Origin: Benthortus sp964440495
Lineage (GTDB): Archaea; Thermoproteota; Nitrososphaeria_A; Caldarchaeales; Wolframiiraptoraceae
DNA length: 64,000 nt
Assembly (NCBI GenBank): GCA_964440495.1
Contig: CAYTSD010000001.1
Span: forward strand, 15,253-79,252
Direction of reading: 5' to 3'
A model generated the notes under the pieces. The model saw only the letters and a list, made by a program, of their open reading frames with translations, had not been told where the DNA came from and did no database searches. This document shows, one piece after another, positions 31,534 to 40,266 of the stretch (position 1 is its first letter; every line of letters begins with the position of its first letter). Position numbers and translations under genes: made by a program.

Positions 31534-32445
31534 GTGAGGATGCAGTTTTTCCTCCCACTAATACTTGCAGCCACATTAACTCTCCTATTTAGCTGGAACA
31601 ATGGCTCCCTATATCTAGGCGGTTTAACGGCTTCAGGAATCACCGTGTATAGAAAGGCAGCCTTCCTAATCTCTATCGCGATGGTTCTCGGAGTTTTAGC
31701 TGAGGGATGGAAGATGAATCCAGGGAAACTCGCGGCTGGAAACTATTTCCCCGCGCTCGTAACGGCCCTAACAATATTCTTGGTCTCAAATGTTCTGAAC
31801 GTTCCTACAAGTCTCTCAAACGTGGTTGTTGCATCTCTTGTAGGCTCCTCCCTCACTTTGAACCATGGTCTCAGCATCCTCTTCCTAGTGAAGGTTATTC
31901 TAGCATGGATTCTATCACCCTTCGCAGCCATGTTCCTATACCACCTAATCTACACTCTCTCAAAATCAATTCTATCGAGGGTTGGACTTCTCACAATAGA
32001 TTTGGTGAACCGTTTATCCGCCTATCTTGTCTCCTTCTATTCAGCATACTCTCTCGCGGCAAATAATGTTGGCTTCCTACTCAACATGACTGGAGAAGCG
32101 GGAGTTTATTCGACCCTGATAATCTCTGCGGCGGCTTTTTCAGGAGTTTTCTTCCTTACACGTAGGTCGGCTTTTGTTATGGGTGAGAGACTCGTGGTTC
32201 TAAGTCCTCAGAGATTCTTCACAAGCCTGCTATCAGCCTCGATAATCCTCTGGATACTAACCCAGCTCGGCATCCCAGGCTCCTTCACTCAGACATTTCT
32301 GGGAGGTATGGTGGGCGCAGTCGCCTCGTCTCCGCTGGCTATGATAAACTCTAGACTTGTGAAGAGATTCGTCATAGCATGGGTTGCCACGACGCTGGCA
32401 AGCGTTCCAGCTGGATACGGCCTTACACTGCTCCTAGGCGTTTAA
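31534..32445 (+). CDS. PiT-family inorganic phosphate (or sulfate) permease
   Basis: 303 residues with about nine membrane segments arranged as two related halves. NVPTSLSNVVVASLVGSSL and IPGSFTQTFLGGMVGA stand where PiT proteins carry their duplicated P-S-T/N signature. It would bring in phosphate with protons or sodium. A DUF47/PhoU-like gene of the type often next to PiT genes is 29 kb away. GTG 31534 and ATG 31540 are both possible starts. The 3' end overlaps the convergent NnrE-like gene by 23 bases. Confidence 0.75.
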   Translation: MRMQFFLPLILAATLTLLFSWNNGSLYLGGLTASGITVYRKAAFLISIAMVLGVLAEGWKMNPGKLAAGNYFPALVTALTIFLVSNVLNVPTSLSNVVVASLVGSSLTLNHGLSILFLVKVILAWILSPFAAMFLYHLIYTLSKSILSRVGLLTIDLVNRLSAYLVSFYSAYSLAANNVGFLLNMTGEAGVYSTLIISAAAFSGVFFLTRRSAFVMGERLVVLSPQRFFTSLLSASIILWILTQLGIPGSFTQTFLGGMVGAVASSPLAMINSRLVKRFVIAWVATTLASVPAGYGLTLLLGV

Positions 32446-33685
32446 GCTCCTCTTCAAGTCCCCTGACACCAGACTCTTCAAAGACTCCTGCAAGATAGCC
32501 TGACGCGGCGGCTGCATGGAAGGCTTCAACCTCACCTGCAAGGAATACGAGCGTGGAGGCGATGAGGGCTTGCTTCCCTTTCTCGCTGAGCGGCCTATTC
32601 ACCCAGCTAACCTTACATCCCCTTCCATCGGAAACGAGGTCGAGTTCTCCGAAAACGTAGAGGGTTTCCCCAGCCTCCTCCGCAGCCTTCTTCATCCACT
32701 TACATGTGTCATAGACCTTCTCCTCGAATCGGATTCCCAGCTCTTCAGCATCGCTTGAATCAAGCAGGGATAATGATGCATTCTTAGATAATCCTCTCGA
32801 AACAGTTGCAGCGGCATCCACGGAATCCCTAGAAGCTTTACCTATGTAAACTACTCCTCCACCGATTTCCCCTATATCCGAAGAGTATTCCGCTCCAAAT
32901 ATCTCAAGAATCTCGGAAAGCGTTCCAACATCCTCTAGAAGGACTATCTTCCTCAATGGTTTGGAGAGGTTTTTCAAGGCTCTCCTAGCGTCGCCTGGCC
33001 CCATAAGCATCTCTGCCTCAGGAGGTATCCCTATGGGCGCAACTATGACTTCTCCACAGTAATCTCTCGCAGCCGGGATCCCTATCTTAGGTCTATGGAA
33101 GGTTACTGTAACGTTTGCTTCAACCGCTATGTCGTGGACATCTCCAGTATCTGGGTCTACTCCTGAGGGGATGTCGACCGCCACTCTAACCCCGCGCGCC
33201 GAGTTTATCATGGTTATCGCGGTTCTCCAAGGCTCTCTAACGCTTCCCCTAATACCTGTCCCGAAGATTGCGTCGACTATGGCCTCGGCTTCCTCAACCT
33301 CTCCACGAAGTCTCTCAAGCTCTCCAACATCCCTAACATTCACCAATTTTATTGTCTCACGCATCCTCTTCACGGTGTTTAGATTTCTTCTAGCATGCTC
33401 TGTTCTAATCTTCTCCGGGCTACCTATCAGGATCACCGTGACTTCTGCGCCCATCGAGGCCATATGCCGTGCAGCCACCATCCCGTCTCCTCCGTTGTTT
33501 CCCGTTCCACAGAAGACTACTACCTTTCTGCCTGCGAGTCCTCCTAGCCATTCGTAGACCGCTCTTGCGACCGATGCTCCAGCATTCTCCATTAGGCTGC
33601 TTCTAGGGACGCCTAGCCACTCAGCGTTCTCGTCGACGACCCTCATCTCATCGGAGGATATTCCTCCCCAGCTCTCTATACTCAT
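32423..33685 (-). CDS. nnrE: NAD(P)H-hydrate epimerase domain fused to a degenerate dehydratase-like domain
   Basis: 420 residues. The N-terminal half is a complete YjeF_N/NnrE domain: SSLMENAGASVAR, FCGTGNNGGDGMVAAR, DAIFGTGIRG and AVDIPSGVDPDTG. The C-terminal half (about 235-420) sits where fused Nnr proteins carry the dehydratase. It retains a look-alike tail (GELDLVSDGRG and HAAAASGYLAGVFEE), but the GGTGDVLTG catalytic loop is replaced by a stretch around LSEKGKQALIAS. A complete NnrD is encoded at 28124-28990. The first half should be active and the second is probably a pseudoenzyme or regulatory domain. Confidence 0.8.
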   Translation of the reverse strand: MSIESWGGISSDEMRVVDENAEWLGVPRSSLMENAGASVARAVYEWLGGLAGRKVVVFCGTGNNGGDGMVAARHMASMGAEVTVILIGSPEKIRTEHARRNLNTVKRMRETIKLVNVRDVGELERLRGEVEEAEAIVDAIFGTGIRGSVREPWRTAITMINSARGVRVAVDIPSGVDPDTGDVHDIAVEANVTVTFHRPKIGIPAARDYCGEVIVAPIGIPPEAEMLMGPGDARRALKNLSKPLRKIVLLEDVGTLSEILEIFGAEYSSDIGEIGGGVVYIGKASRDSVDAAATVSRGLSKNASLSLLDSSDAEELGIRFEEKVYDTCKWMKKAAEEAGETLYVFGELDLVSDGRGCKVSWVNRPLSEKGKQALIASTLVFLAGEVEAFHAAAASGYLAGVFEESGVRGLEEELKRLGAV

Positions 33686-33722
33686 GTCAAAGATAGAATT
33701 GTTTAGGGGATTGTTTAAACAT

Positions 33723-34352
33723 TTACAGGACTCCGAGATACTGGATTACCTTGTCGCATGCCTCTTCCACCAAGTTTTTGGGGACACCCTTTACCCCGCA
33801 TCCAACTATCAGCGCCCTCTTAGTGGAGGAGGTAATCTTTGTGCGATAGGAGTCCCTGTGGGGGAATATGTGGACAACGCCAAGGCCGTCGACCAGGACT
33901 ATCTCGTTTGAGGAGAGCTTAGACCTCTTCCCCCTAATATCCATGAATTCCTCACCTTCATGAGCGAATCTAAGGGTTAATGTTCCTGAGATTTTGTCTA
34001 GGTCGTAGATTCCTATGGGGATGAGTGTCTCCGCTGAGGCGAGGTTGCCTGCGTCGACGAGGTTGTTTATCGCAGGTATCCCTGAGCCTGAGAGTATCCT
34101 CCTAGCCAACGCCTCACCCGCAGGCCTCTGCTTCGTCGGGTCTATCCCTATCCTCCAGTAGAAGTCTCGGAACGCTCTCGCAACAGGCTCATCCTTCAAA
34201 GTCTCAAGCCTGTAAGGCATCCTCTCCCTAAGCTTCTCCAACTCCTCGGCGAGGTTCCTCGAAGCCCTGACCTCGACCTCTATCTCCCTCGTCGAGAGAT
34301 AAATCTCTGGAAACCTCTTCAATAAACTCTCATCTATCACTATCGTCGTCAA
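33723..34352 (-). CDS. Stand-alone B3/B4 (PheT-like) domain protein
   Basis: 209 residues. RDFYWRIGIDPTKQRPAGEALARR, INNLVDAGNLASAETLIPIGIYDLDKI and EIVLVDGLGVVHIFPHRD match the B3/B4 fold that forms the editing domain of phenylalanyl-tRNA synthetase beta. Free-standing versions occur in many prokaryotes and may edit mischarged tRNA, but this is not proven. The start appears to be TTG at 34352. The next upstream gene ends 21 bases away. Confidence 0.75.
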   Translation of the reverse strand: MTTIVIDESLLKRFPEIYLSTREIEVEVRASRNLAEELEKLRERMPYRLETLKDEPVARAFRDFYWRIGIDPTKQRPAGEALARRILSGSGIPAINNLVDAGNLASAETLIPIGIYDLDKISGTLTLRFAHEGEEFMDIRGKRSKLSSNEIVLVDGLGVVHIFPHRDSYRTKITSSTKRALIVGCGVKGVPKNLVEEACDKVIQYLGVL

Positions 34353-34373
34353 GGCCTTTCACGTCTTCTGGTT

Positions 34374-35057
34374 CTAGTAGGTTGGTGGAGGCGGAGGCGG
34401 ATATTGAGGTGCTCCCTGATACTGTGGAGGCTGATACGCCTCCTCTGAAGGTATCGAGAAGAAGGCTATCGCCGAGAATATCGATGCAAGGATTCCGAAT
34501 ATCACAGCTATGAGTAGAGGCCACAACGCCGTCATCAGCATTCCGAAGATGTTTGGACCCGGAGCCCCATACGCAGGCGCGCTGAGTAGTCCCGGAGCTA
34601 TGGCGAACACAGCTATCGTCGCTATTACCGCGATGATTACCGCAATTATCCTCATCCATGCGCCCCACTTGAACCACTTTATGTAGAAGATTCCAGCGGC
34701 TCTGAAATGTGAGACGAGTTCAAGTATGAACGTTATCAGAGCTATTATAGCTATCACCGCGACAACGGCTATAATGAGACCTGCGAATGCGAAGAGACCT
34801 GTTAACGCTCTCGGCGGCGGGGCTGCCGCTCCTCCCAGAATCCCCGGCATACTCATTGGAACTAGTAGAGCGAGAGCTCCTGAAACAATCATGCTTAGTA
34901 TCAGTAGGATTCCGGTTGCCTTGAATATTCCCTGCCTTGTGTCGCTGCCCATCATTATCCACGCTATGGCCGCCAAGATCGCTCCAATAAAGTTCGCATA
35001 AGGTATGAGCATGAGGATGTAGCCTATTCCTCCAAGCCACTTATACGTTCTGCCCAT
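34374..35057 (-). CDS. DUF996-like membrane protein with a proline/tyrosine-rich tail
   Basis: 227 residues with about five membrane segments rich in Ala, Ile and Gly. The opening YKWLGGIGYILMLIPYANFIG is typical of DUF996 archaeal membrane proteins. The final 25 residues are rich in Pro, Tyr and Gln, as in flexible cytoplasmic tails of membrane-shaping or surface-associated proteins. Function is unknown. It is followed on the same strand by the B3/B4 gene, 21 bases on. Confidence 0.65.
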   Translation of the reverse strand: MGRTYKWLGGIGYILMLIPYANFIGAILAAIAWIMMGSDTRQGIFKATGILLILSMIVSGALALLVPMSMPGILGGAAAPPPRALTGLFAFAGLIIAVVAVIAIIALITFILELVSHFRAAGIFYIKWFKWGAWMRIIAVIIAVIATIAVFAIAPGLLSAPAYGAPGPNIFGMLMTALWPLLIAVIFGILASIFSAIAFFSIPSEEAYQPPQYQGAPQYPPPPPPTY

Positions 35058-35105
35058 ATCATTTTTTCAGAACCTACTCAGATATAAGGTTTGGATGACT
35101 CTCGT

Positions 35106-35759
35106 CTATTTCTTATCCTTTTTCACAAAACTGTTTATCATCCCCTCTAAAGCTCCTCTGAAACCCCTCTTCTCAGCTAATCTTACAACATCCTCCCAAT
35201 CTATCTTAAGAAGTATTATTGTTATTAATATCATGGCTATGAGGGCTGCCGCCACAGCTATCGGGTCTCCGCCCTCACCTAGAAATAGTTTCGCTATGTT
35301 GAAGTAGGCTTTCCCACCGTAGGCAACTATCCATGAGAGCACAATCTTTCCAAGGGCATTCGCTATCATGAATTTCGTTAAACTAAATTTCGTTAACCCT
35401 ATTGGAACATAGATTACATCGTCTGGAAGTGGTGTCAGGGCGAAGAGGAAGATGGCCAGCATACCATATTTCCCTACAAGTCTTCCAAGCACGCTCATCT
35501 TCTCTCTATCTCTCTCCGGTAGAAGTTTTCTCCCAACTCTTCCAAGCACGTAGGAGGTTATCTTACCAACTGCTCCGCCGACTCCGGCAGCGACTCCGAG
35601 TAAGAGTGGGTCGAGGCGGTCTGCCATGAGGACTACGGGTATCAGGTAGGGGACTGGCAAGAAGGGGACGATGCTTCCGAGAACGGAGATTAGGAAGGCT
35701 CCGAGATAGCCATAGGCTTGAAGAGCGTTGAAGAGGTTTTGGTAGAAGTTGTCAGACAT
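35106..35759 (-). CDS. DedA/VTT (SNARE-associated) family membrane protein
   Basis: 217 residues. The family core is seen in VLGSIVPFLPVPYLIPVV, AAGVGGAVGKITSYVLGRVGRK and the motif FALTPLPDDVIYVPIG. The family includes DedA/Tvp38 proteins that move lipids or maintain membrane homeostasis. The C-terminus is basic after the last membrane segment. It lies in a minus-strand run with the DUF996 gene (48-base gap) and a GGCT-like gene. Confidence 0.8.
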   Translation of the reverse strand: MSDNFYQNLFNALQAYGYLGAFLISVLGSIVPFLPVPYLIPVVLMADRLDPLLLGVAAGVGGAVGKITSYVLGRVGRKLLPERDREKMSVLGRLVGKYGMLAIFLFALTPLPDDVIYVPIGLTKFSLTKFMIANALGKIVLSWIVAYGGKAYFNIAKLFLGEGGDPIAVAAALIAMILITIILLKIDWEDVVRLAEKRGFRGALEGMINSFVKKDKK

Positions 35760-35790
35760 TCCAAGCAGCCCCCTAACTACTAGGATTAAG

Positions 35791-36243
35791 CTATTGTGGT
35801 GGGCTGGCGAGTCTCCGGGTCTCTCTCAAGACCTCTTCCCCGAATCCATGCTGTCTAAGCCCTCTAAGCATGGCGCTCAGATACTCTCTCGAAGGCTTAA
35901 TCCATCTTCCACGGGGATTCACCGCCACGTGGGTGAAGGCTTTCAACCTACCTAACCCCTCAGCATTTACCTCGACTCTTCTCCTAGCCGAGGATGAGGG
36001 GACGCCCTCCAACCTATCCAGAGTCTTCAACTGTTCCTGAGTGATTTCGTAGACGACGCCATACACCTTACCTCCCTCCACCTCTCTTAGATTCGCTACG
36101 CCGCCTCTCCAGCTAGCTGAATATGAGTCGAAGACGAGTCTGAACCCGTTTAGCTCAGCTCTCCTAGCATCACCCCACTCACCCACACTCCTCTTCAACA
36201 GGTTCTTATCAAGGGTCCAGCCGTAGGCAAAATACCAGACCAC
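35791..36243 (-). CDS. Gamma-glutamylcyclotransferase-like (AIG2/GGCT fold) protein
   Basis: About 150 residues from the GTG at 36243, giving the family-typical start VVWYFAYGWTLD; a GTG at 36282 lies almost on the TATA-like TATATA (36284-36290) and is less likely. VYGVVYEITQEQLKTLDRLEGV and the catalytic-region Glu are visible. Members act on gamma-glutamyl amines or peptides, but archaeal substrates are unknown. It is divergent from the SPL-like radical SAM gene. Confidence 0.7.
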   Translation of the reverse strand: MVWYFAYGWTLDKNLLKRSVGEWGDARRAELNGFRLVFDSYSASWRGGVANLREVEGGKVYGVVYEITQEQLKTLDRLEGVPSSSARRRVEVNAEGLGRLKAFTHVAVNPRGRWIKPSREYLSAMLRGLRQHGFGEEVLRETRRLASPPQ

Positions 36244-36316
36244 CCTCCCAACTCTCCCTCCACTTTCACACACCCCTCCCACACTATATAACTACCTTTC
36301 CAAGACCTTGGGTTAG

Positions 36317-37225
36317 ATGTATAGGTGGTGGAGCGGGAGGCAGAGGATTCTCCTAAGAGACTGTAAGACAGCTATCCACGAGTTCACCTACAATGGCTAC
36401 AGAGGGTTCACGGCGAATCCCTACAACGGCTGCGGCCACCGCTGCGTCTACTGCTACGCAACCTTCGAATGGTTCCCCGAATTCTACGACATACTCCAAG
36501 TGAAGATGAACTTCCCAGCTATAGTTTCTAGACAGCTTCATGAAGAGCTTCCAGATAGACCCGTCTTCCTCTCCTCGGCCACAGACCCCTATCAACCACT
36601 TGAAGGAAAGTTTAGACTGACCCGTAGAACCGTTGAGATTCTCCAGAAACATGGGGTGCCCTATTATATTTTCACGAAATCAGCCACGGTTCTCAGAGAC
36701 CTTGAACTCCACTCCAGCTACAGGGACAGATGCATGATAAGCTGGTCGCTTACAACGGTTAACAGCAAGGTTAAGAGGCTTATCGAGCCCTTCTCCTCGA
36801 CGCCGACAGCTGTTCTCAGAGCGATGAAAGAGTTCTCAGAGTCAGGGGTCACGGTCGGCGCAAACATCGACCCAATAATCCCTGGAGTAACAGACCTAGA
36901 GGGATGGGTTGAGGAGGTCGTCGACGCCGTTGCGGAGAGCGGAGGCAGCTTCGTCTCGGTCGGAGCCCTAAGGCTTCGGGAAGATATCTGGGAAAGGCTG
37001 CGCAGCTTCCTTCTAAGCGCAGGAATGGGGGATGTGGCCAAACATCTACAGCATCTCTACCGCTTCTCAGGGAGATATGGGGATGCTCCAGCCTGGTATC
37101 TCAGAGAGCTTGAGGAGAGGGTGAAAGCAAGGGCAAAACGTCTAGGTCTCTTCTACGGAATCCCCCTACCTGAGCCGAAGCCGAGACCGATTAAAGTCAT
37201 GAAACAATTACTGCTTATATCCTGA
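36317..37225 (+). CDS. SplB-like radical SAM protein (COG1533 type)
   Basis: 302 residues. The radical SAM motif lies in NPYNGCGHRCVYCYA (C-x3-C-x2-C), followed by FLSSATDPYQPLE and ISWSLTTVNSKVKRLIEP, as in the family related to spore photoproduct lyase. Archaeal members have no established substrate, and a nucleic-acid repair or modification role is only suggested by the family. ATG 36317 is the start. It precedes the nucleoside transporter operon by 15 to 40 bases but probably has separate regulation. Confidence 0.82.
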   Translation: MYRWWSGRQRILLRDCKTAIHEFTYNGYRGFTANPYNGCGHRCVYCYATFEWFPEFYDILQVKMNFPAIVSRQLHEELPDRPVFLSSATDPYQPLEGKFRLTRRTVEILQKHGVPYYIFTKSATVLRDLELHSSYRDRCMISWSLTTVNSKVKRLIEPFSSTPTAVLRAMKEFSESGVTVGANIDPIIPGVTDLEGWVEEVVDAVAESGGSFVSVGALRLREDIWERLRSFLLSAGMGDVAKHLQHLYRFSGRYGDAPAWYLRELEERVKARAKRLGLFYGIPLPEPKPRPIKVMKQLLLIS

Positions 37226-37240
37226 CTGGGAAAAAGTTTT

Positions 37241-38647
37241 ATGAATCCTGTCTGCGACACTTACAATATGAGAGAAGAAGAGGGGAATCTCTCGAAAAAG
37301 AAGCTAACTAGAAGAGAGTTTCTAGCCGTATCAAAGTCCGCCGCAATAGGAGGAGTAATCGCAGCAGGAGTAATCGGAGGGGTAGCAGGCTATCTTGCGG
37401 GAAGCGGAGCGGCTCCGGCGAAGACCGTCACGGAAACCGTAACCCAGACCACCACCAAGGAAGTTGGAGCCGCTACAACAGTTACAGGGACAAAGGAGGT
37501 AACGAAGACCGTTACTGCCGGAGCCAAGCCCCTGAAGGTTGGATACATCTATGTTGGTCCTGTAGGTGACTTCGGCTGGACCTACGCCCATGACAGGGGT
37601 AGGAAGTGGGCTGACGAGAAGTTTGGAAACGTTGAGAGCTCTTACATCGAGTCTGTTCCAGAGGCTGAGGCGGCTGGAGCTATAGAGAGCCTGATAACTC
37701 AGGGCGCAGACCTCGTGATAACTACGAGCTTCGGCTACATGGACGCAACCGCGGAGGTCGCTGAAAAGTATCCTGACAAATACTTTGTCCACATCTCGGG
37801 CTATAGGAGTGGAGCGGCGGGAAACGCTCCCATGAACATGAGCGCAGCATTCGCAGAGTTCTATCAATTGTATTATCTCAATGGCCTCGCAGCCGGAGCC
37901 GTAACGGAGACAGGGGTAGTTGGATATGTTGCAGCTCACCCGATACCCGAGGTAGTTAGACACATTAACGCGTTCGTCTTGGGCGCAAACTACGCATACA
38001 AGAAGAGGACTGGAAAGAACATTAAAGCCTATGTTGACTGGCTCTTCTCATGGTTCGACCCGGGGAAGACTAGAACCGCCGCCACAGCCCTTGTGGAGGA
38101 GAAGAACGCCGACGTCCTAGCCTTCACCGAGGACTCGCCTACAACGCTTCAGGTCGCCGAAGAGTATCAGAAGAAGGGTAGGAAGGTTTGGAGCTTCAGC
38201 CACTACAGCGACATGACACAATATGGACCAACAGCCCACCTGACAGGCCAGGTAGTAAATTGGGGGCCACTCTACCTAGACTTCTACCGCATGGTTGCGA
38301 CAGGGACTTGGCAGTCGGTTGACATCTGGGCGAGGATAGGCGACTACATGCCTTGGAGGTGGAGGAGGAAGCCTGAAGAGAGCACGGCTGGACAGCCTGA
38401 GGGAGCTGTTTATCTCGCCCCAATAAACCCAGCGATTCCAAGCGAGTGGCAGACCGAGATAAAGGAGCGTTATGAGGAGATGAAGGAGCTTCTCTTCGAG
38501 CCATTCTCACCCGAAGGAAACCTAGGTGAGCCGATAAGAGACCAGGATGGAACCGTGAGGATAGGCGCTGGAGAACGTGCCGACCACGACATGCTCTGGT
38601 CGATGGACTGGTTCGTAGAATATATTGAGAGCAAGCTTCCAAGGTAA
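37241..38647 (+). CDS. BMP-family ABC transporter substrate-binding protein (purine nucleoside type)
   Basis: 468 residues (or 459 from the ATG at 37268). A twin-arginine-like leader (KKLTRREFLAVSKSAAIGG) and hydrophobic segment precede a Thr-rich linker, which suggests a lipid- or membrane-anchored external receptor. The BMP domain starts KVGYIYVGPVGDFGWTYAHD. Family members bind nucleosides or related purine compounds. A TATA-like GCTTATATCC (37213-37222) fits the first ATG and AAAGTTTTA (about 37234-37241) fits the second. It heads a four-gene transporter set. Confidence 0.9.
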   Translation: MNPVCDTYNMREEEGNLSKKKLTRREFLAVSKSAAIGGVIAAGVIGGVAGYLAGSGAAPAKTVTETVTQTTTKEVGAATTVTGTKEVTKTVTAGAKPLKVGYIYVGPVGDFGWTYAHDRGRKWADEKFGNVESSYIESVPEAEAAGAIESLITQGADLVITTSFGYMDATAEVAEKYPDKYFVHISGYRSGAAGNAPMNMSAAFAEFYQLYYLNGLAAGAVTETGVVGYVAAHPIPEVVRHINAFVLGANYAYKKRTGKNIKAYVDWLFSWFDPGKTRTAATALVEEKNADVLAFTEDSPTTLQVAEEYQKKGRKVWSFSHYSDMTQYGPTAHLTGQVVNWGPLYLDFYRMVATGTWQSVDIWARIGDYMPWRWRRKPEESTAGQPEGAVYLAPINPAIPSEWQTEIKERYEEMKELLFEPFSPEGNLGEPIRDQDGTVRIGAGERADHDMLWSMDWFVEYIESKLPR

Positions 38648-38716
38648 ATCTACCCCCTACCCCTATCTTTTTTATCCTCCCCAGGCTTCAGTATCCCTTG
38701 GTCAGGCAGGTGGAGA

Positions 38717-40252
38717 ATGAGCGAACCCCTCCTCGTCATGATGAAGGGAATAGTGAAAAGGTTTCCAGGCGTGGTTGCAAATGATCATGTAGACTTCGAG
38801 CTTAGGCAGGGAGAGGTTCACGCCCTACTCGGAGAAAACGGTGCAGGAAAAACAACTCTAATGAATATACTTTACGGCCTCTACAAGCCGGATGAGGGAG
38901 AAATCTACGTAAAAGGAAGAAGAGTTGAGATAAAGTCGCCTAAAGAAGCAATCAAGCTCGGGATAGGGATGGTTCACCAAAACTTTAGACTCATCCCAAC
39001 GCACACGGTTCTAGAAAACATTGTATTAGGGCTAAAGGAGGCAGGCTTCATAATAAGGTACAAGAATCTTGAGGAGGAGATTAAGAGGCTTTCAGAATCC
39101 TATGGATGGAAGATTGACCCGAGGGCTAAGGTTTGGCAGCTTTCCGCAGGTGAGAAACAGCAGGTTGAGATACTTAAGACTCTTTACAGGAGGGCCGATA
39201 TACTGATTCTAGACGAGCCTACATCTGTTCTCGCTCCACAGGAGACGCGCGCCCTCTTCAACGCGATTAGACGCATGGCGTCCGAGGGGAAGGGCGTAAT
39301 CTTCATCACCCACAAGCTCGATGAAGCCATGCAGGTTAGCGATAGGGTTACAGTGATGCGTAAAGGAAGGGTCGTCATAACAAAGAATACCTCTGAAACC
39401 AATCCAACGGAGCTGGCGAACTACATGGTTGGGAGGCCTGTGATTTTCGCGGTCGAGAAGAAGCCCCTCCCACCTGGGAAAGAGGTAGCCATCCTACGTA
39501 ACGTCCACGCTTTAAGCGATAAAGGAGTACCCGCACTAAACGGCGTGAATCTGGTGATCAGGAGGAATGAGATTCTAGGGTTGGCGGGAGTCACTGGAAA
39601 CGGTCAGATAGAGCTGGTTGAGGTGATCACTGGTTTAAGGAAGGTTACCAAGGGTAAGGTGATAATTGATGGGGTTGATGTGACGAATAGAAGCCCGAGG
39701 GAGATAATGGAGCTCGGCGTAGCCTATATTCCGCCTGAGAATCTTAGATGGGGGCTTGTGGCAAGCCTTCCAGTGGTCGACAACCTCTTCCTAAAGGCTT
39801 ACAGGTATCCACCATACTCTAACAAGATTACTATTGACTGGAAGCGTGTCTATGGTAAGGCTCGTGAGCTTATAGAGGAGTTCGGGGTCGTCACCCCAAG
39901 CCCCTTCATAAGAGCTAGGGCGCTCTCAGGCGGGAATCTTCAGAGACTCGTGTTAGCTAGGGAGCTTTCAGGCCTCATAGGCGGGGGAGTTCCCAAGCTC
40001 ATAGTGGCGGCTTATCCCACCAAGGGGCTTGACGTCGGGGCAACGGAGTTCGTTCACAAGACTCTTCTAAAATACCGGGAGAAGGGTTCAGGGATACTTC
40101 TAGTCTCCGAAGACTTGGAGGAGATTCTAAGAATAAGCGACAGGGTGGCCGTAATCTTCAACGGTAGAATAGTTGGAGAATTCAAGGCGGAGGAAGCAGA
40201 TATAGAGAGGATAGGGCTTCTAATGGCTGGCGCAGAGGCTCAGGCAGCGTAA
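38717..40252 (+). CDS. ABC transporter ATP-binding protein, nucleoside (YufO/NupO) type, two NBDs
   Basis: 511 residues with two ATPase domains. The first has Walker A GENGAGKTT, signature LSAGEKQQVEI and Walker B ILILDEPT. The second has a changed Walker A (GVTGNGQIELVE) but retains LSGGNLQRLVLAREL and PTKGLDVGATEF; this degenerate second P-loop is normal for the BMP/sugar-nucleoside class. It energises uptake through the two permeases downstream. A Shine-Dalgarno-like GCAGGTGGAG precedes the ATG. Confidence 0.93.
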   Translation: MSEPLLVMMKGIVKRFPGVVANDHVDFELRQGEVHALLGENGAGKTTLMNILYGLYKPDEGEIYVKGRRVEIKSPKEAIKLGIGMVHQNFRLIPTHTVLENIVLGLKEAGFIIRYKNLEEEIKRLSESYGWKIDPRAKVWQLSAGEKQQVEILKTLYRRADILILDEPTSVLAPQETRALFNAIRRMASEGKGVIFITHKLDEAMQVSDRVTVMRKGRVVITKNTSETNPTELANYMVGRPVIFAVEKKPLPPGKEVAILRNVHALSDKGVPALNGVNLVIRRNEILGLAGVTGNGQIELVEVITGLRKVTKGKVIIDGVDVTNRSPREIMELGVAYIPPENLRWGLVASLPVVDNLFLKAYRYPPYSNKITIDWKRVYGKARELIEEFGVVTPSPFIRARALSGGNLQRLVLARELSGLIGGGVPKLIVAAYPTKGLDVGATEFVHKTLLKYREKGSGILLVSEDLEEILRISDRVAVIFNGRIVGEFKAEEADIERIGLLMAGAEAQAA

Positions 40253-40266
40253 AAGGAGGTGGGAGG

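Noticed and set aside
33684..33911. 75-codon open frame on the plus strand
   Set aside because: It lies almost entirely opposite the B3/B4 protein coding sequence and has no protein-like features.
37331..37963. 210-codon open frame on the minus strand, Ser/Tyr/Cys-rich
   Set aside because: It is antisense to the BMP substrate-binding protein with no recognisable domain.
38717..40252. Second ATPase domain as a decayed pseudoenzyme
   Set aside because: The altered second Walker A is characteristic of this nucleoside/sugar ABC class and not a defect.
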